Assembly: GCF_003955715.1 (NCBI RefSeq)
Contig: NZ_CP034463.1
Coordinates: forward strand, 7,440,001 to 7,504,000
Direction: 5' to 3'
DNA from: Streptomyces aquilus
GTDB lineage: Bacteria; Actinomycetota; Actinomycetes; Streptomycetales; Streptomycetaceae
Length of the DNA: 64,000 nucleotides
The notes under the pieces were generated by a model. That model was not told the DNA's origin. It saw only the letters and a list, made by a program, of their open reading frames with translations, and searched no databases. Below are positions 16,605 through 24,574 of this stretch, piece after piece. How positions within the stretch are numbered: the first letter of the stretch is position 1; the number at the start of each line of letters is the position of its first letter. Made by a program: the position numbers and the translations under genes.

Positions 16605-17409
16605 GGAAGAGCCACAGCGACCCGAGCAGCACCGCGCACAGGAACCAGCTGGCGACGACGTCCAGCGGCCAGTGGTAACCGCGCCGGACCAGCCCGAAGG
16701 AGACGCCGAGCACGGCGAGCGCGCAGAGCGCGACGAGGGCGCGGCGGGCCCACGCGGTCCGGAGCCACGGCAGGAGCAGCAGCGTCGCGGAGCCGTACGC
16801 GACGGCGGCCGTGGCGGTGTGGCCCGAGGGGAAGTAGCCGGGTCCGGGCGGCATGACAGGGGTGCCGTGGCGGGCGGTCAGTTCCTTGAGCGGAACGATC
16901 AGGGCCGGGACCAGGGCCATCAGAACGGCCCCTGCGGTGGCCGGCACCCACCAGCGGTCTGTACCGGTACGCCGCGCGCGCAGCGCCACGTACACCAGGA
17001 CGACGGCGAGGATCGGCACCGCCACCTGGATGTTGCCGAGGTCGGCGAGGAGTTCGGAGGCGCGGTCCGGGTGCAGGAGGGCGCGGCTGACGCGCTCGTC
17101 CAGGCGGAGCAGGGGGCCGTCGGCCACGACCTGCCAGGTGATCAGCGCGAGGAGGAGGGCCGGAAGCCCGAGAAGGAGGAGAAAGAAGGAGGTCGGCCGC
17201 CCCGGAACAGGGGGGGTGGTTCCGGGGCGGCCGTCCGGACCGGATCGTCGCGCGCCCCGGGGGGTTTGGGGCGCGTGACCGTCCGATCGGTGAGGAGATC
17301 CGAAGCCGGAGGCTCCGGTTGTGTGCGCGAGGGCACGACCAGGTCGAAGCTGGGGAGGCCCCGGCCTGATGTCGCCCACAGTCCCCTGTGGGCGGGGTGT
17401 ATCTCTCAT
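16561..17409 (-). CDS. PAP2 superfamily phosphatase, membrane-bound
   Basis: The protein has 282 residues. A polar, Pro/Arg-rich N-terminal arm (about residues 1-70) precedes five or six transmembrane helices. The phosphatase motifs are a degenerate first motif around LKELTARHGTP, FPSGHTATAA (the central PSGH) and VRRGYHWPLDV (catalytic His and Asp). It probably dephosphorylates a lipid phosphate or undecaprenyl diphosphate at the outer membrane face. I chose ATG 17409; the ribosome site is weak, and a GTG at about 17373 is an alternative. A perfect 15-bp hairpin lies inside the arm-coding region. The long N-arm is unusual for the family and could be partly untranslated. Confidence 0.82.
   Translation of the reverse strand: MRDTPRPQGTVGDIRPGPPQLRPGRALAHTTGASGFGSPHRSDGHAPQTPRGARRSGPDGRPGTTPPVPGRPTSFFLLLLGLPALLLALITWQVVADGPLLRLDERVSRALLHPDRASELLADLGNIQVAVPILAVVLVYVALRARRTGTDRWWVPATAGAVLMALVPALIVPLKELTARHGTPVMPPGPGYFPSGHTATAAVAYGSATLLLLPWLRTAWARRALVALCALAVLGVSFGLVRRGYHWPLDVVASWFLCAVLLGSLWLFLNRRPRSSPSAEHS
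17194..17233. repeat. Perfect 15-bp inverted repeat inside the 5' part of the PAP2 gene
   Basis: CGGCCGCCCCGGAAC (17194-17208) and its exact complement (17219-17233) flank a G-rich 10-nt loop. On the PAP2 strand it falls just before the first transmembrane helix codons and is followed by a pyrimidine-rich run, so it could act as an attenuator or mark the end of a mis-annotated leader. Confidence 0.6.
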
Positions 17410-17522
17410 CTGGGTAGAACCTACGGCAGCGAGCAGGCGTCTGACAGCCGGAACCGGGTCCTGCCATGCACCTCGCACACCTTCTTCACACCCTCTGCAG
17501 TCGGCCGCCCCAGACCCGGAAT

Positions 17523-17563
17523 CCGCTGTGCGTTCACGCCTGGGACGGCTGTGAACACAGCGG
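17523..17563 (-). terminator. gabT terminator hairpin
   Basis: CCGCTGTG/CACAGCGG (17523-17530 with 17556-17563) plus TTCAC/GTGAA form a bulged stem 6 nt beyond the gabT stop. There is no U-run, as is usual in this GC range. Confidence 0.6.
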
Positions 17564-17569
17564 TTTCGT

Positions 17570-18904
17570 TCAGATGCGGGCGAAGGCCTGCTCGATGATG
17601 TCGAGGCCCTCGTTGAGGAGGTCCTCGCCGATGACGAGCGGGGGCAGGAAGCGCAGCACGTTGCCGTAGGTGCCACAGGTGAGGACCAGCAGGCCCTCCT
17701 GGTGGCAGGCCTTGGCGAGCGCGGCGGTGGCCTCCGGGTTCGGCTCCTTGGTGGCGCGGTCCTTCACCAGCTCGATGGCGATCATCGCGCCACGGCCGCG
17801 GACGTCGCCGATGAGGTCGAACTTCTCGGCCATGGCCCCGAGGCGGGCCTTCATGATCGCCTCGATGTTCTTCGCCTTGGCGTTGAGGTCCAGCTCCTTC
17901 ATCGTCTCGATGGAGCCGAGCGCACCGGCGCAGGCGACCGGGTTGCCGCCGTACGTACCGCCCAGGCCACCGGCGTGCGCGGCGTCCATGATCTCGGCGC
18001 GGCCGGTGACGGCGGCGAGCGGCAGACCGCCCGCGATGCCCTTGGCGGTGGTGATCAGGTCCGGGACGATGCCCTCGTCCTCGCAGGCGAACCACTGCCC
18101 GGTACGGCAGAACCCGCTCTGGATCTCATCCGCGACGAAGACGATGCCGTTGTCGGCGGCGAACTGGCGGATCGCCGGCAGGAAGCCCTTGGCGGGCTCG
18201 ATGAAGCCGCCCTCACCGAGCACCGGCTCGATGATGATCGCGGCGACGTTGTCCGGGCCGACCTGCTTGGTGATCTGGTCGATGGCCTGCGCGGCGGCCT
18301 CGGGGCCGGCGTTCTCGGCACCGGTGGGCCAGCGGTAGCCGTAGGCGACCGGCACGCGGTACACCTCGGGGGCGAAGGGCCCGAAGCCGTGCTTGTACGG
18401 CATGTTCTTCGCGGTCAGCGCCATGGTGAGGTTCGTACGGCCGTGGTAGCCGTGGTCGAAGACGACGACGGCCTGGCGCTTGGTGTACGCACGCGCGATC
18501 TTGACGGCGTTCTCGACGGCCTCGGCGCCGGAGTTGAACAGCGCGGACTTCTTGGCGTGGTCACCCGGGGTCAGCTCGGCCAGCGCCTCCGCGACCTCCA
18601 CGTAGCCCTCGTACGGGGTGACCATGAAACAGGTGTGGGTGAAGTCGGCGAGCTGGGCGCTCGCGCGGCGTACGACGGCCTCGGCGGAGGCGCCGACGCT
18701 GGTCACCGCGATGCCGGAGCCGAAGTCGATGAGCCGGTTGCCGTCGACGTCCTCGATGATGCCGCCGCCCGCCCGCGCGGTGAACACGGGCAGCACCGAG
18801 CCGACGCCCTGCGCGACCGCTTCGAGGCGGCGGGCCTGCAACTCCTGCGACTTCGGGCCGGGGATGGCGGTGACGATCCGGCGCTCCTGCGGAAGTGCGC
18901 TCAT
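17570..18904 (-). CDS. gabT: 4-aminobutyrate aminotransferase
   Basis: The protein has 444 residues, a class III PLP-dependent transaminase that moves the amino group of GABA to 2-oxoglutarate, giving succinate semialdehyde and glutamate. PLP-site features are NSGAEAVENAVKIAR, the ADEIQSGF motif (Asp259) and the Schiff-base Lys288 in TTAKGIAGG. Length and motif order match GabT. AGGAG lies 8-9 nt before the ATG. It lies opposite the polyamine importer but completes the same pathway, taking the product of the aminobutyraldehyde dehydrogenase. No succinate-semialdehyde dehydrogenase is adjacent; the aldehyde dehydrogenase at 24575 might serve. Confidence 0.95.
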   Translation of the reverse strand: MSALPQERRIVTAIPGPKSQELQARRLEAVAQGVGSVLPVFTARAGGGIIEDVDGNRLIDFGSGIAVTSVGASAEAVVRRASAQLADFTHTCFMVTPYEGYVEVAEALAELTPGDHAKKSALFNSGAEAVENAVKIARAYTKRQAVVVFDHGYHGRTNLTMALTAKNMPYKHGFGPFAPEVYRVPVAYGYRWPTGAENAGPEAAAQAIDQITKQVGPDNVAAIIIEPVLGEGGFIEPAKGFLPAIRQFAADNGIVFVADEIQSGFCRTGQWFACEDEGIVPDLITTAKGIAGGLPLAAVTGRAEIMDAAHAGGLGGTYGGNPVACAGALGSIETMKELDLNAKAKNIEAIMKARLGAMAEKFDLIGDVRGRGAMIAIELVKDRATKEPNPEATAALAKACHQEGLLVLTCGTYGNVLRFLPPLVIGEDLLNEGLDIIEQAFARI

Positions 18905-19114
18905 GAGGGGCTCCTGGGGGTGTGGCGTACGGGGTCTTACCGAACGTCTTGCGGACGCATGACTCTTTTCTCGCAGGCTAGGGCGGGGAGCGGGGGGTGG
19001 GCATGCTCCATGTGGGCGGTGTCAGGGGGTGGGGTTTGTCCGTGGTGGACATAGCGGCGCCGACCGGTGGGCCGGCGCGGGCGCCCGGCCGGGGGGTATG
19101 ACACGGGCTCTTAG

Positions 19115-19143
19115 CGGTGAACTCCCCTTGCGAGGGCGTTAGA
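19115..19143 (+). promoter_or_regulatory. Candidate promoter of the membrane ATPase gene
   Basis: GTGAAC (19115-19120) and TAGATT (19138-19143) are 17 nt apart, 46 nt before the start at 19190. The rest of the 285-nt divergent gap from gabT holds no gene that I can support. Confidence 0.4.
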
Positions 19144-19189
19144 TTGACCGCTGACGGTGGACGGAACGGCTGGTCAGGGAGCAGGGGCG

Positions 19190-21604
19190 ATGGACAGCGA
19201 CGGGACGCAGGACGCGCGGGGTACGCATGCGAACCCGGTGCCTCGTCCGGCGGGACCACCGGACGCGCCGAGGGTGCCGCCGCAGCCGGGACACAGCCCC
19301 GGCGCGCTGGTGGCCAACTGGCTCAACGAGAGGCGCCCCGAGGCCGAGCCCGGCATCTGGCGGTTCGGCTACCAGCGGCCGAAGGCGGCCCGGAAGGCCG
19401 AGCGGCTCTCCCCGGTGACCGTCGCGGGCATGCTGATCCCGCTCGTCGTCGGCATCGTGTTCTGGTCCTTCTGGCGGCGCGGCGAGGTGCCGTACGAGTT
19501 CACGGTGCTGCGGCTGTTCACACCGGACGACTGGTGGTGGGGCGGCACGCTCGCCTCGCCCAGAGAGCTAGAGGGGCAGGCGATTCCGAATCCGGGTGAG
19601 CACGCTCTGGAGATCTACAGCGGCATCTCTTTCGCTGTCCTTGTCTACATTGTGATTCGTCTGGGCAGTTTGCTGACTTTCGCCCGTTACTTCGTGGGGC
19701 AGAAACCTCAACCCGCTCGGGCACTCATCGCTGCCCTGGGTGCTTTGATCGCCCTAAGCTTCGTCTTTCCGGATGCTTTCCCGGTCGTCGGCTGGAATCC
19801 CGTGCCCGTGGTGAGGCCGCTGTTCTCCCTGATCCTGCTCAGTGGTGGGTCCGAGATCTTCATGTCGCCGTGGCTCACGGACCTGCTCTACACCCTCATC
19901 ACCCTGCTCGTCCTGCTGCCCTTCGCCCGCCTCGGCGGCTGGCTGCCGCTCGCCCGCACCTGGCTCGCCGACCGCCGTCGCGCCCCGCACGGCCAGGACC
20001 CGGCCGTCGTCGCCGAACAGCCCCGCGCCCGCTGGCCCGAGCTGCGCGAGGCCGGCCAGTACCAGGCCGCCGACCTGCTCGCCGGTGAGCTGCTCGCCGG
20101 GCGGATGAACGACGTGGACTGCGCCCGCATCGAGCACGGCTGGACCCGGGCCCGACGGCTGGGCCGGCTCGCCGACTTCACGGACACGGTGCTGCGGCAG
20201 GGCGCCGCCGCCTTCACCCACCCCTCCGGCGCCCGCGACCTCGCCCACCGCGCCGCCCGGCACGACCTGCTCACCGGACAGGTCCGCATCGGCCGCTGGG
20301 CCGAGGCCGAGCGCACCCCGCTGGCGTACGGCGGGGTCGGCGCCGCCCTCGGACCGGAGACCCTGCGCACCTCACTGCTGGTCGTCGGCCCGTCCGGCGC
20401 CGGCAAGACCCGGCAGGTGATCGCCCCGGTCGCGGAGTCCCTGACGCTCCAGGCCCTCACCGGAAGCTGCGCCGTCGTCGTGGTGTGCGGCGCGGGAACG
20501 CCGCTCGGGGCCGACTCCGCCTACGACGTGGTGGTCCGCGTCGGCGACCCCGCCTCCGTGCACGACCTCGACCCCTACGCCGAGGTCGACGACCCCGACG
20601 AGGCGGCCGGGTTCCTCGCCGAGGCGCTGGCCGGCGACCTCGACACCGTGGGCGCCGAGCGCGCCGTACGGCCCCTCGCCCAGCTGCTCGGCCCCTACCG
20701 GGCCGCGTACGGGCGCTTCCCGACCCTGCCCGTGCTGCGTGAACTGCTCGAAGGGGACCCCGCCGGCCTCGCCGACCTCCGCGCGCGGCTCGCCGACGAC
20801 CGGTACGCGGCGATGCGCCGTGAGCTGGACGCCCGCGTCCGGCAGACCGGCGCCCCCGGTGACCCCGGTCCGGCGCTCGCCGACCGGCTTGCCCTGCTGG
20901 ACCGGCCCGCGTTCGACGGCTTCTTCGGCTCCGCCGGCTTCGGCTCCGGTGGCGACGCCATCCGACCGTTCTCCCTGCGCGCCGTCGCCCACCACCCGCT
21001 CCGGGTCCGCATCGACCTGCCCCGGCACGGCCACGAGGAGGCCGCGCGGCTGCTCGCCCGGCTGGTGCTGGCCCAGTTCGCGCGGGTCGCGCAGGAAGGC
21101 GAGGGGGTCCGCGACCACTTCGTGAGCCTCGTCCTCGACGACGCCACCGGCACCGTCACCCCCGGGTCGCTGCGCCGGATCCAGCGGCTGCGCTCGCAGA
21201 ACGCCGGCGTGGTGCTGGCGCTGCGCTCGGTCTCCGACGTGCCCGAGGCCCTGCACGGGCCGCTGTACGGGGCGGTCGGCTGCCGGATGGCGCTGTCCGG
21301 GGTGACGACCTGGGACGGCAGCCGCTTCGCCGAGGCCTGGGGCACGGAGTGGGTGGAGACCAAGGACGTCGCCCAGCACACCGTCTTCGCCGACCAGCCG
21401 ATGACCCGGCTCATGCACTCCCTGCGCAAGCTGGTCACCGGCAAGGCCGTGACCACGGAGGCGGTCACCGTCCGCCAGGTGGAGCGGGAGCGCTGGTCGG
21501 CGTCCGAACTGGCGCACGCGGTGCCGCCGGGGCACGCGGTGCTGTCGCTGACCACGGTGAAGGGGGAGCACGCGCCGCCGCTCCTGGTGGATCTGAGGGG
21601 CTGA
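19190..21604 (+). CDS. Large membrane-anchored P-loop ATPase (VirD4/TraG-like)
   Basis: The protein has 804 residues. A polar head (1-75) is followed by about four transmembrane helices (roughly 80-100, 145-165, 180-200 and 225-245). A long soluble part has Walker A GPSGAGKTR at about 400-408, a Walker B-like VSLVLDDATG near 645, and an Arg-rich arginine-finger-type region after it. The arrangement resembles coupling or DNA-pumping ATPases, but no relaxase or secretion genes are nearby, so the substrate is unknown. ATG 19190 follows GGGAGCAGGGG at good spacing. Codons about 124-204 use far more A/T-ending codons than the rest, an island inside the gene. Confidence 0.75.
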   Translation: MDSDGTQDARGTHANPVPRPAGPPDAPRVPPQPGHSPGALVANWLNERRPEAEPGIWRFGYQRPKAARKAERLSPVTVAGMLIPLVVGIVFWSFWRRGEVPYEFTVLRLFTPDDWWWGGTLASPRELEGQAIPNPGEHALEIYSGISFAVLVYIVIRLGSLLTFARYFVGQKPQPARALIAALGALIALSFVFPDAFPVVGWNPVPVVRPLFSLILLSGGSEIFMSPWLTDLLYTLITLLVLLPFARLGGWLPLARTWLADRRRAPHGQDPAVVAEQPRARWPELREAGQYQAADLLAGELLAGRMNDVDCARIEHGWTRARRLGRLADFTDTVLRQGAAAFTHPSGARDLAHRAARHDLLTGQVRIGRWAEAERTPLAYGGVGAALGPETLRTSLLVVGPSGAGKTRQVIAPVAESLTLQALTGSCAVVVVCGAGTPLGADSAYDVVVRVGDPASVHDLDPYAEVDDPDEAAGFLAEALAGDLDTVGAERAVRPLAQLLGPYRAAYGRFPTLPVLRELLEGDPAGLADLRARLADDRYAAMRRELDARVRQTGAPGDPGPALADRLALLDRPAFDGFFGSAGFGSGGDAIRPFSLRAVAHHPLRVRIDLPRHGHEEAARLLARLVLAQFARVAQEGEGVRDHFVSLVLDDATGTVTPGSLRRIQRLRSQNAGVVLALRSVSDVPEALHGPLYGAVGCRMALSGVTTWDGSRFAEAWGTEWVETKDVAQHTVFADQPMTRLMHSLRKLVTGKAVTTEAVTVRQVERERWSASELAHAVPPGHAVLSLTTVKGEHAPPLLVDLRG

Positions 21605-21720
21605 GCCGGACCGTACGGTGAGGCAGAATCGGCACAGGCCGTTCATACACCGCGGCCAAATGATCACCATGGCCCACCTCACCCGTCACCTCGGCCCCAC
21701 CTCACCGATCTGAAGGCCTC

Positions 21721-23313
21721 ATGCCTCCCACCCTCGCCTCGCTCGTCCACCACTCCGCGCTCAAGCTGACCGTGCGCGCGGGCGAGGACCGCCTCGACGT
21801 CCCCGTGCGCTGGGCGCACGTCAGCGAGCTCGCCGACCCCGTCCCGTACATGGAGGGCGGGGAGCTGCTGCTGATCACCGCGCTCAAGCTGGACGCCGAG
21901 GACCCGGAGGCGATGCGGCGGTACGTGAAGCGGCTGGTCGGCGCCGGGGTCGTCGGGCTCGGCTTCGCGGTCGGGGTCAATTACGAGGACATCCCCGAGG
22001 CGCTGGTGGACGCGGCGGAGGCGGAGGGGCTGCCGTTGCTGGAGGTCCCCCGGCGCACCCCGTTCCTCGCCATCAGCAAGGCCGTCTCCGCCGCCATCGC
22101 CGCCGACCAGTACCGCGCGGTGACGGCGGGATTCGCCGCCCAGCGCGAGCTGACCAAGCAGGCGCTCGTGGAGGGTCCCGAGGGGCTGCTCGCCGCGCTC
22201 GCCGCGCAGGTCGACGGGTGGACGGCGCTGTACGACGCCTCGGGCGCCGTCGTCGCCACCGCGCCCGAGTGGGCCGGACGGCGGGCCGCGCGGCTGACCG
22301 CGGACGTGGAGCGGCTGCGCGAGCGGCCCGCACCGGCGTCGTCGGTGGTCGCGGGCCCGGCGGACGAGGACCGCGTCGAACTGCACTCCCTGGGCACGGG
22401 CCGGCGGCCCCGGGCCGCGCTCGCGGTCGGCACCGCCTCGGCTCTCGGCACGGCCGAGCGGTACGCCGTCCATTCCGCGATCGCCCTGCTGACGCTCACG
22501 ACGGAGCGGTCACGGTCGCTGCACGCCGCCGAGCAGCGGATCGGCGCGGCGGTGCTGCGCATGCTGCTGGCCGGGGAGCCGGACCACGCCCGGGGCGTGG
22601 CCGGGGACCTGTACGGGGCGCTGCTGGACGCGCCGTTCCGGGTGGTGATCGCCGAGGTGGGGTCGGCGCTGCGGGGGCCCGAGGCGGGCGGCGCCGACGG
22701 CGATCCGCTGGGGGCGCTCACCGAGGCCGTGGAGTCGGCGGCGGCGCGGGCCGGGGAGGCCGTGCTGGTCGTGCCCGAGGGCGAGCGGCTGGTGGTGCTG
22801 GCCGCGGACGGGGGAGCGGCCGTCGAGGCGTGCGGGGAGTACGGGGCCACGGTGGAGGCGGCTCGGGCGGGCGACCAGGGCGAGGGCGAGGAACTCGTCG
22901 TCGGAGTGTCGGCGCCCGTGGGGCCGGTGGCCGCGGGGGCCGCGTACAAGCAGGCCGAGCAGGCGCTGTCCGTGGCCCGGCGGCGGGGCCGGGTGTACGT
23001 GGAGCACGAGCAGCTGGCGGCGGGTTCGGTGCTGCCGCTGCTCGCCGACGACGCGGTGAAGGCCTTCGCGGACGGCCTGCTGCGGGCGCTGCACGAGCAC
23101 GACGCGACCGGCCGCGGGGACCTGGTCGCCTCCCTGCGGGCCTGGCTGTCCCGGCACGGCCAGTGGGACGCGGCGGCCGCGGACCTGGGCGTCCACCGGC
23201 ACACCCTGCGGTACCGGATGCGGCGGGTGGAGGAGATCCTCGGCCGCTCCCTGGACGATCCGGACGTACGGATGGAGCTGTGGCTGGCGCTGAAGGCGAC
23301 GGCGCCGGAATAG
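21721..23313 (+). CDS. PucR family transcriptional regulator
   Basis: The protein has 530 residues. The N-terminal PucR sensor domain (about 1-120) begins LASLVHHSALKLTV and contains MEGGELLLITAL. A GGDEF-like central region lies at about 290-410. The C-terminal PucR helix-turn-helix (about 455-515) has AAADLGVHRHTLRYRMRRVEEI. PucR proteins control purine, amine and amino-acid catabolic genes. Lying between gabT and an aldehyde dehydrogenase, close to the polyamine genes, it is the best local candidate for their regulator (inference). The 116-nt gap upstream shows no clear promoter; the ATG lacks a strong ribosome site. Confidence 0.9.
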   Translation: MPPTLASLVHHSALKLTVRAGEDRLDVPVRWAHVSELADPVPYMEGGELLLITALKLDAEDPEAMRRYVKRLVGAGVVGLGFAVGVNYEDIPEALVDAAEAEGLPLLEVPRRTPFLAISKAVSAAIAADQYRAVTAGFAAQRELTKQALVEGPEGLLAALAAQVDGWTALYDASGAVVATAPEWAGRRAARLTADVERLRERPAPASSVVAGPADEDRVELHSLGTGRRPRAALAVGTASALGTAERYAVHSAIALLTLTTERSRSLHAAEQRIGAAVLRMLLAGEPDHARGVAGDLYGALLDAPFRVVIAEVGSALRGPEAGGADGDPLGALTEAVESAAARAGEAVLVVPEGERLVVLAADGGAAVEACGEYGATVEAARAGDQGEGEELVVGVSAPVGPVAAGAAYKQAEQALSVARRRGRVYVEHEQLAAGSVLPLLADDAVKAFADGLLRALHEHDATGRGDLVASLRAWLSRHGQWDAAAADLGVHRHTLRYRMRRVEEILGRSLDDPDVRMELWLALKATAPE

Positions 23314-23432
23314 GGCGGGCCGGGAGTTCGGTGCGCGCCGGTCCCAGGGGTTGGCCGAAACCACAACTGTCGTCTCCTGAAACACGGTTGTCGTGTTCCC
23401 CACTCCTTGGCAGACTCGCCGCGCCGGTGCGG

Positions 23433-23446
23433 GGAGAGCGCTCCCA
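23433..23446. promoter_or_regulatory. CebR-like operator
   Basis: GGAGAGCGCTCCCA matches 12 of 14 bases of the Streptomyces CebR box TGGGAGCGCTCCCA, 36 nt before the secreted-protein start. CebR represses cellulose-utilisation genes. The match is by eye. Confidence 0.4.
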
Positions 23447-23482
23447 CCGGCGACGGGGCACTTCATCAGCAGGGGGATATCC

Positions 23483-24394
23483 ATGAGAATCAGCGCGCCC
23501 GCACGCGTCCTGGCCCGAGCTACGGCCGTCCTCGCACTGACCCTGAGCATGGCCGCCGGTACGACCGGTCTGCTGTCCGGCACCGAGGCGCACGCCCTGC
23601 CCGTCACCGACGGGACGTTCGCCTTCAGCGGCGACGAGGGCGACTACATCAGCGGCGGCCAGTCCTACTCCTACTCGACCGCGTCCCAGGACCGGCTGAA
23701 CATCTCCGCCGACACCGCCGGGAACGGCGTCCACCTCAACCTCGACGGCGCGCACGGCGACTGGTGGTCCCTGGACCTCACGGCGCCGTCCGGCCAGACC
23801 CTCGCGCCGGGGACCTACACCGGAGCCACCCGCTACCCGTTCAACGGGTCGGCCGAGCCCGGCCTGAGCCTCAGCGGGAACGGACGCGGCTGCAACACGC
23901 TCACCGGCGAGTTCACCATCACCGACGTGGAGCTCGGCCCGCAGGGTTACGTCAAAAAGCTCGATGCCAGCTTCGTCCAGCACTGTGAGGGATTCACCCC
24001 CGCGGCCCGCGGCGAGGTCCACATCGACAACCCGGCCCCGCCCGCGGAGCTCGACCTCGGCCTCGCCGTGGCCCTGGACGGCACCGCGAGCACCCTGAAC
24101 GGCAAGGCCACCGTGCACGGGACGGTGAGCTGCAACAAGCCGGTGCGGGTAGACGTGGCGGGTGACGTCACCCAGGTGAAGAACCGGAAGATCATCCGCG
24201 GCTCCTTCAGCACCTCCGTCTCCTGCACGCCGGGCACCGCGGCGGCCTGGACCGCGACGGCCGTACCCACCGGTGACGTTCCCTTCCAGCGCGGTGACGT
24301 CGAGGTCGAGGGCCGGGCAACGGCGACGGACCCGGACTACGACCAGCCGGTGAGCGTCAGCGAGACGGTCGCCGTCCACCTCAAGCGAGCCTGA
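23483..24394 (+). CDS. Secreted protein of unknown function
   Basis: The protein has 303 residues. A Sec signal peptide (about 1-38, ending AHA) leads to a mature protein rich in Gly, Thr, Asp and beta-strand-like sequence, with four widely spaced Cys that could form disulfides. The sequence suggests two beta-sandwich-like halves, but I recognise no family. ATG 23483 has AGGGGG 7 nt upstream; the longer frame upstream shows no leader features. A CebR-like box lies in the leader and a 15-bp terminator hairpin follows the stop, so it is a monocistronic gene. A polysaccharide-related extracellular role is possible but unproven. Confidence 0.78.
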   Translation: MRISAPARVLARATAVLALTLSMAAGTTGLLSGTEAHALPVTDGTFAFSGDEGDYISGGQSYSYSTASQDRLNISADTAGNGVHLNLDGAHGDWWSLDLTAPSGQTLAPGTYTGATRYPFNGSAEPGLSLSGNGRGCNTLTGEFTITDVELGPQGYVKKLDASFVQHCEGFTPAARGEVHIDNPAPPAELDLGLAVALDGTASTLNGKATVHGTVSCNKPVRVDVAGDVTQVKNRKIIRGSFSTSVSCTPGTAAAWTATAVPTGDVPFQRGDVEVEGRATATDPDYDQPVSVSETVAVHLKRA

Positions 24395-24408
24395 TCCGAC
24401 TACTGCCA

Positions 24409-24443
24409 CCTGCCCGCCCATCGCCTGCCGATGGGCGGGCAGG
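24409..24443 (+). terminator. Strong terminator hairpin (15-bp perfect stem)
   Basis: CCTGCCCGCCCATCG (24409-24423) pairs exactly with 24429-24443 around a 5-nt loop, 15 nt past the stop of the secreted protein. It lacks a U-tail. Confidence 0.75.
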
Positions 24444-24574
24444 GCTCTGTCCAAACCGGCACACCCTCACCCCCCACCACTCCACCCCGGACAAACGCCC
24501 CGTCGACTCCTCGCCCCTACCGTGGAGGCGCAAGCCGCGTACACACCCCCGACAGCGAAGGGCCGGACTCGCAC

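Noticed and set aside
19190..21604. Conjugation or integrative element marked by the TraG-like ATPase
   Set aside because: No relaxase, integrase, attachment site or replication gene is present nearby, and the flanks are ordinary metabolic genes.
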